Origin: B33-G16 sp046498285
GTDB taxonomy: Bacteria > Desulfobacterota > DSM-4660 > Desulfatiglandales > B25-G16
Direction: 5' to 3'
Length of the DNA: 15,112 nt
NCBI GenBank assembly: GCA_046498285.1
Contig: JAWOBA010000123.1
Location: 1-15,112, forward strand
A program made the position numbers and the translations under genes. Numbering within the stretch: the first letter of the stretch is position 1; the number at the start of each line of letters is the position of its first letter. Shown here piece by piece: positions 14,216 to 15,112 of the stretch. Under the pieces are notes generated by a model. That model worked only from the letters and a program-made list of their open reading frames with translations. It did not search any database and was not told the DNA's origin.

Positions 14216-14430
14216 CAGAACGCAATCGTTTCCTCTATGGCATCATCTGGAAGCCCACGCTTTATGTCTTCAATACGATCATTCAGGATAAGAGATATAG
14301 CGTCTTTAAGATTTTCTTTAGCCTCTTCAACGGTTTCGCCCTGTCCGTTGGCGCCGGGGATTTCAGGGCATATTGCCCAGTAGCCTCCTTCCGAGGCTTT
14401 TTCGATGATTGCTGTTAGTTCTCCTTTCAT
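14215..14430 (-). CDS. hicB: HicB family antitoxin (short form)
   Basis: The 71-residue protein has the partial RNase H fold typical of HicB. The motif GYWAICPEIPGANGQGETVE is followed by EEAKENLKDAISLIL, the diagnostic helix. It binds and inhibits HicA. The protein ends soon after this domain, so the C-terminal helix-turn-helix or ribbon-helix-helix DNA-binding domain of longer HicB proteins is absent; autoregulation, if any, must work differently. The ATG at 14430 has a good GGGAGG ribosome binding site. The gene is followed by hicA with a 4-base overlap. Upstream, the region to 14504 is very AT-rich and probably holds the promoter, but no clear -35/-10 pair stands out. Confidence 0.92.
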   Translation of the reverse strand: MKGELTAIIEKASEGGYWAICPEIPGANGQGETVEEAKENLKDAISLILNDRIEDIKRGLPDDAIEETIAF

Positions 14431-14504
14431 ATTTTCCTCCCTGCAATTTACTTATAATTAAAATAATAGTAACATTTTAGATTTTTGAAAGAAAAAAATG
14501 ATTG

Positions 14505-14542
14505 TTTCTTCGTATCTATTAAGCCATTAAGATACGAAGAAA
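14505..14542. repeat. Perfect 13-bp inverted repeat upstream of hicB
   Basis: TTTCTTCGTATCT (14505-14517) and AGATACGAAGAAA (14530-14542) are perfect inverted repeats around a 12-nt spacer containing TTAAGCCATTAA. On the minus strand a T-rich run (TTTTTTTC) follows about 7 bases later. It could terminate transcription arriving from the degraded locus upstream or serve as an operator for hicBA. It partly overlaps the second 36-bp direct repeat. Confidence 0.65.
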
Positions 14543-14570
14543 AGACTGATATGAAGATAACAATACATAT
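14535..14570 (+). repeat. Direct repeat flanking the hicBA segment, copy B
   Basis: This is the partner of 13756-13791, in the same orientation, ending in the identical 13-mer TAACAATACATAT. The downstream flank is unrelated to that of copy A. Confidence 0.6.
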
Positions 14571-14608
14571 GTGGTCAGGTTTTCTCACTACTATTACTGC
14601 GCCGCATA

Positions 14609-14856
14609 TCAAGGAGGCCCGTCAATGCAGTTCTGAATCGCCATCTGCAGATTAAAGAGAACATTTGAATATTTGGGATAAAATCCCTTCACCAGCATTA
14701 TTCATGAACACAAGGTGCATATTCATTCTGAGCCGCCTTATCACTGTTTCGTCTCTGCCTTCCTCTTGCAAATGAGCCAAAAAGATATACACCTACTGCC
14801 TCTGGGTAATGTTCAAAATATTCTTTTATTTGATTATGTAAATTTAGGCTGCTCAT
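14609..14856 (-). pseudogene. Degraded MNT nucleotidyltransferase / HepT-like (HEPN) toxin-antitoxin locus
   Basis: From the ATG at 14856, a 52-codon frame encodes the start of a minimal nucleotidyltransferase (MntA type). It includes VYLFGSFARGRQRRNSD, the GSxARG...SD signature of residues 24-39. The frame then breaks, and the second catalytic aspartate and the middle of the domain are missing. A second frame, ending at 14652, resumes with HLVFMNNAGEGILSQIFKCS, which resembles the C-terminal part of this family. A third frame, ending at 14609, reads FNLQMAIQNCID, close to the NLQxAIQxxID signature of HepT (DUF86/HEPN) toxins. In intact modules MntA modifies and silences the HepT RNase. Here both partners are clearly broken by deletions and frameshifts. 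The nucleotidyltransferase identity is firm; the HepT piece is short and less certain. Confidence 0.65.
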
Positions 14857-15112
14857 GAGAGATGCCCTTTATCCGTAAAAGCCTGTAGGTAATTGTGTAT
14901 AATAGGGAGCATATATTCCATTGAAACCTTTGGATTTTCCAAATTATGAATAAACCGACATTGAAAATACAATTTTTAACAAAAATTGTCTATTAGTGTT
15001 TCAGCCTCAATCTATTGCTGAGATCTTTTCTGTGAATAGCTCCGTTTAATGATCCTAAACAGGTGTTTTCTTGTGTCTGCATTCCCTATCAAAAATAGGT
15101 TTTGCGATGATG
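14857..15112 (-). other. Stretch without an intact gene at the window end
   Basis: An open frame of about 40 codons (14853-14975, minus strand), containing NPKVSMEYMLPIIHNYLQAF, ends at a TGA that overlaps the ATG of the nucleotidyltransferase remnant as ATGA. It may be the tail of another decayed gene of the same operon. I do not recognise it. Bases 14976-15112 show several stops in all frames and no clear feature. Confidence 0.25.

Noticed and set aside
14144..14383. A 79-codon plus-strand frame opposite hicB
   Set aside because: It is the antisense of an intact hicB/hicA pair with better family matches and ribosome binding site.

Overview
The window is bacterial and AT-rich, with short intergenic gaps in its central part. 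It probably comes from an anaerobic, piliated Gram-negative such as a member of the Desulfobacterota (former Deltaproteobacteria). I infer this from gene content only: a type IV pilus platform gene with a PilS-like kinase, a fused radical SAM/DUF2344 protein paired with RNase E/G, and rapZ. No rRNA, tRNA or species-diagnostic gene is present, so the taxonomic call is tentative.

Layout. Positions 1-565 hold no intact gene but contain a mosaic repeat element with a large palindromic core. On the minus strand follow comF (566-1312) and the groES-groEL operon (3489 to 1519), with a clear intrinsic terminator and a probable promoter. A 433-bp divergent intergenic region (3490-3922) contains a 14-bp tandem repeat and a MITE-like element with a candidate 6-bp target duplication. 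The element ends 6 bp before the pilC ribosome binding site. On the plus strand come pilC, a six-TM PAS histidine kinase, the radical SAM fusion protein and RNase E/G (3923-10931). They meet a convergent minus-strand pair, rapZ and a GlmU-like left-handed beta-helix gene (13073 to 10945), whose stop and start codons overlap.

From 13074 to the end is accessory DNA. It holds nested copies of the same repeat element, a microsatellite-like GCTGAAA tract, a nested palindrome, an intact hicBA toxin-antitoxin pair (hicA is only 59 codons), a short unrecognised ORF overlapping hicA, and a degraded MNT nucleotidyltransferase/HepT-type toxin-antitoxin locus. Imperfect 36-bp direct repeats flank the hicBA segment.

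The housekeeping blocks cover protein folding, pilus assembly and sensing, RNA processing, and probably amino-sugar or cell-envelope metabolism (rapZ with the GlmU-like gene). The most unusual content is the repeat family. Three loci share conserved ends but carry unrelated interiors, at least two of which are long palindromes with nested hairpins. The second is the small toxin-antitoxin island, with one intact and one decayed module.
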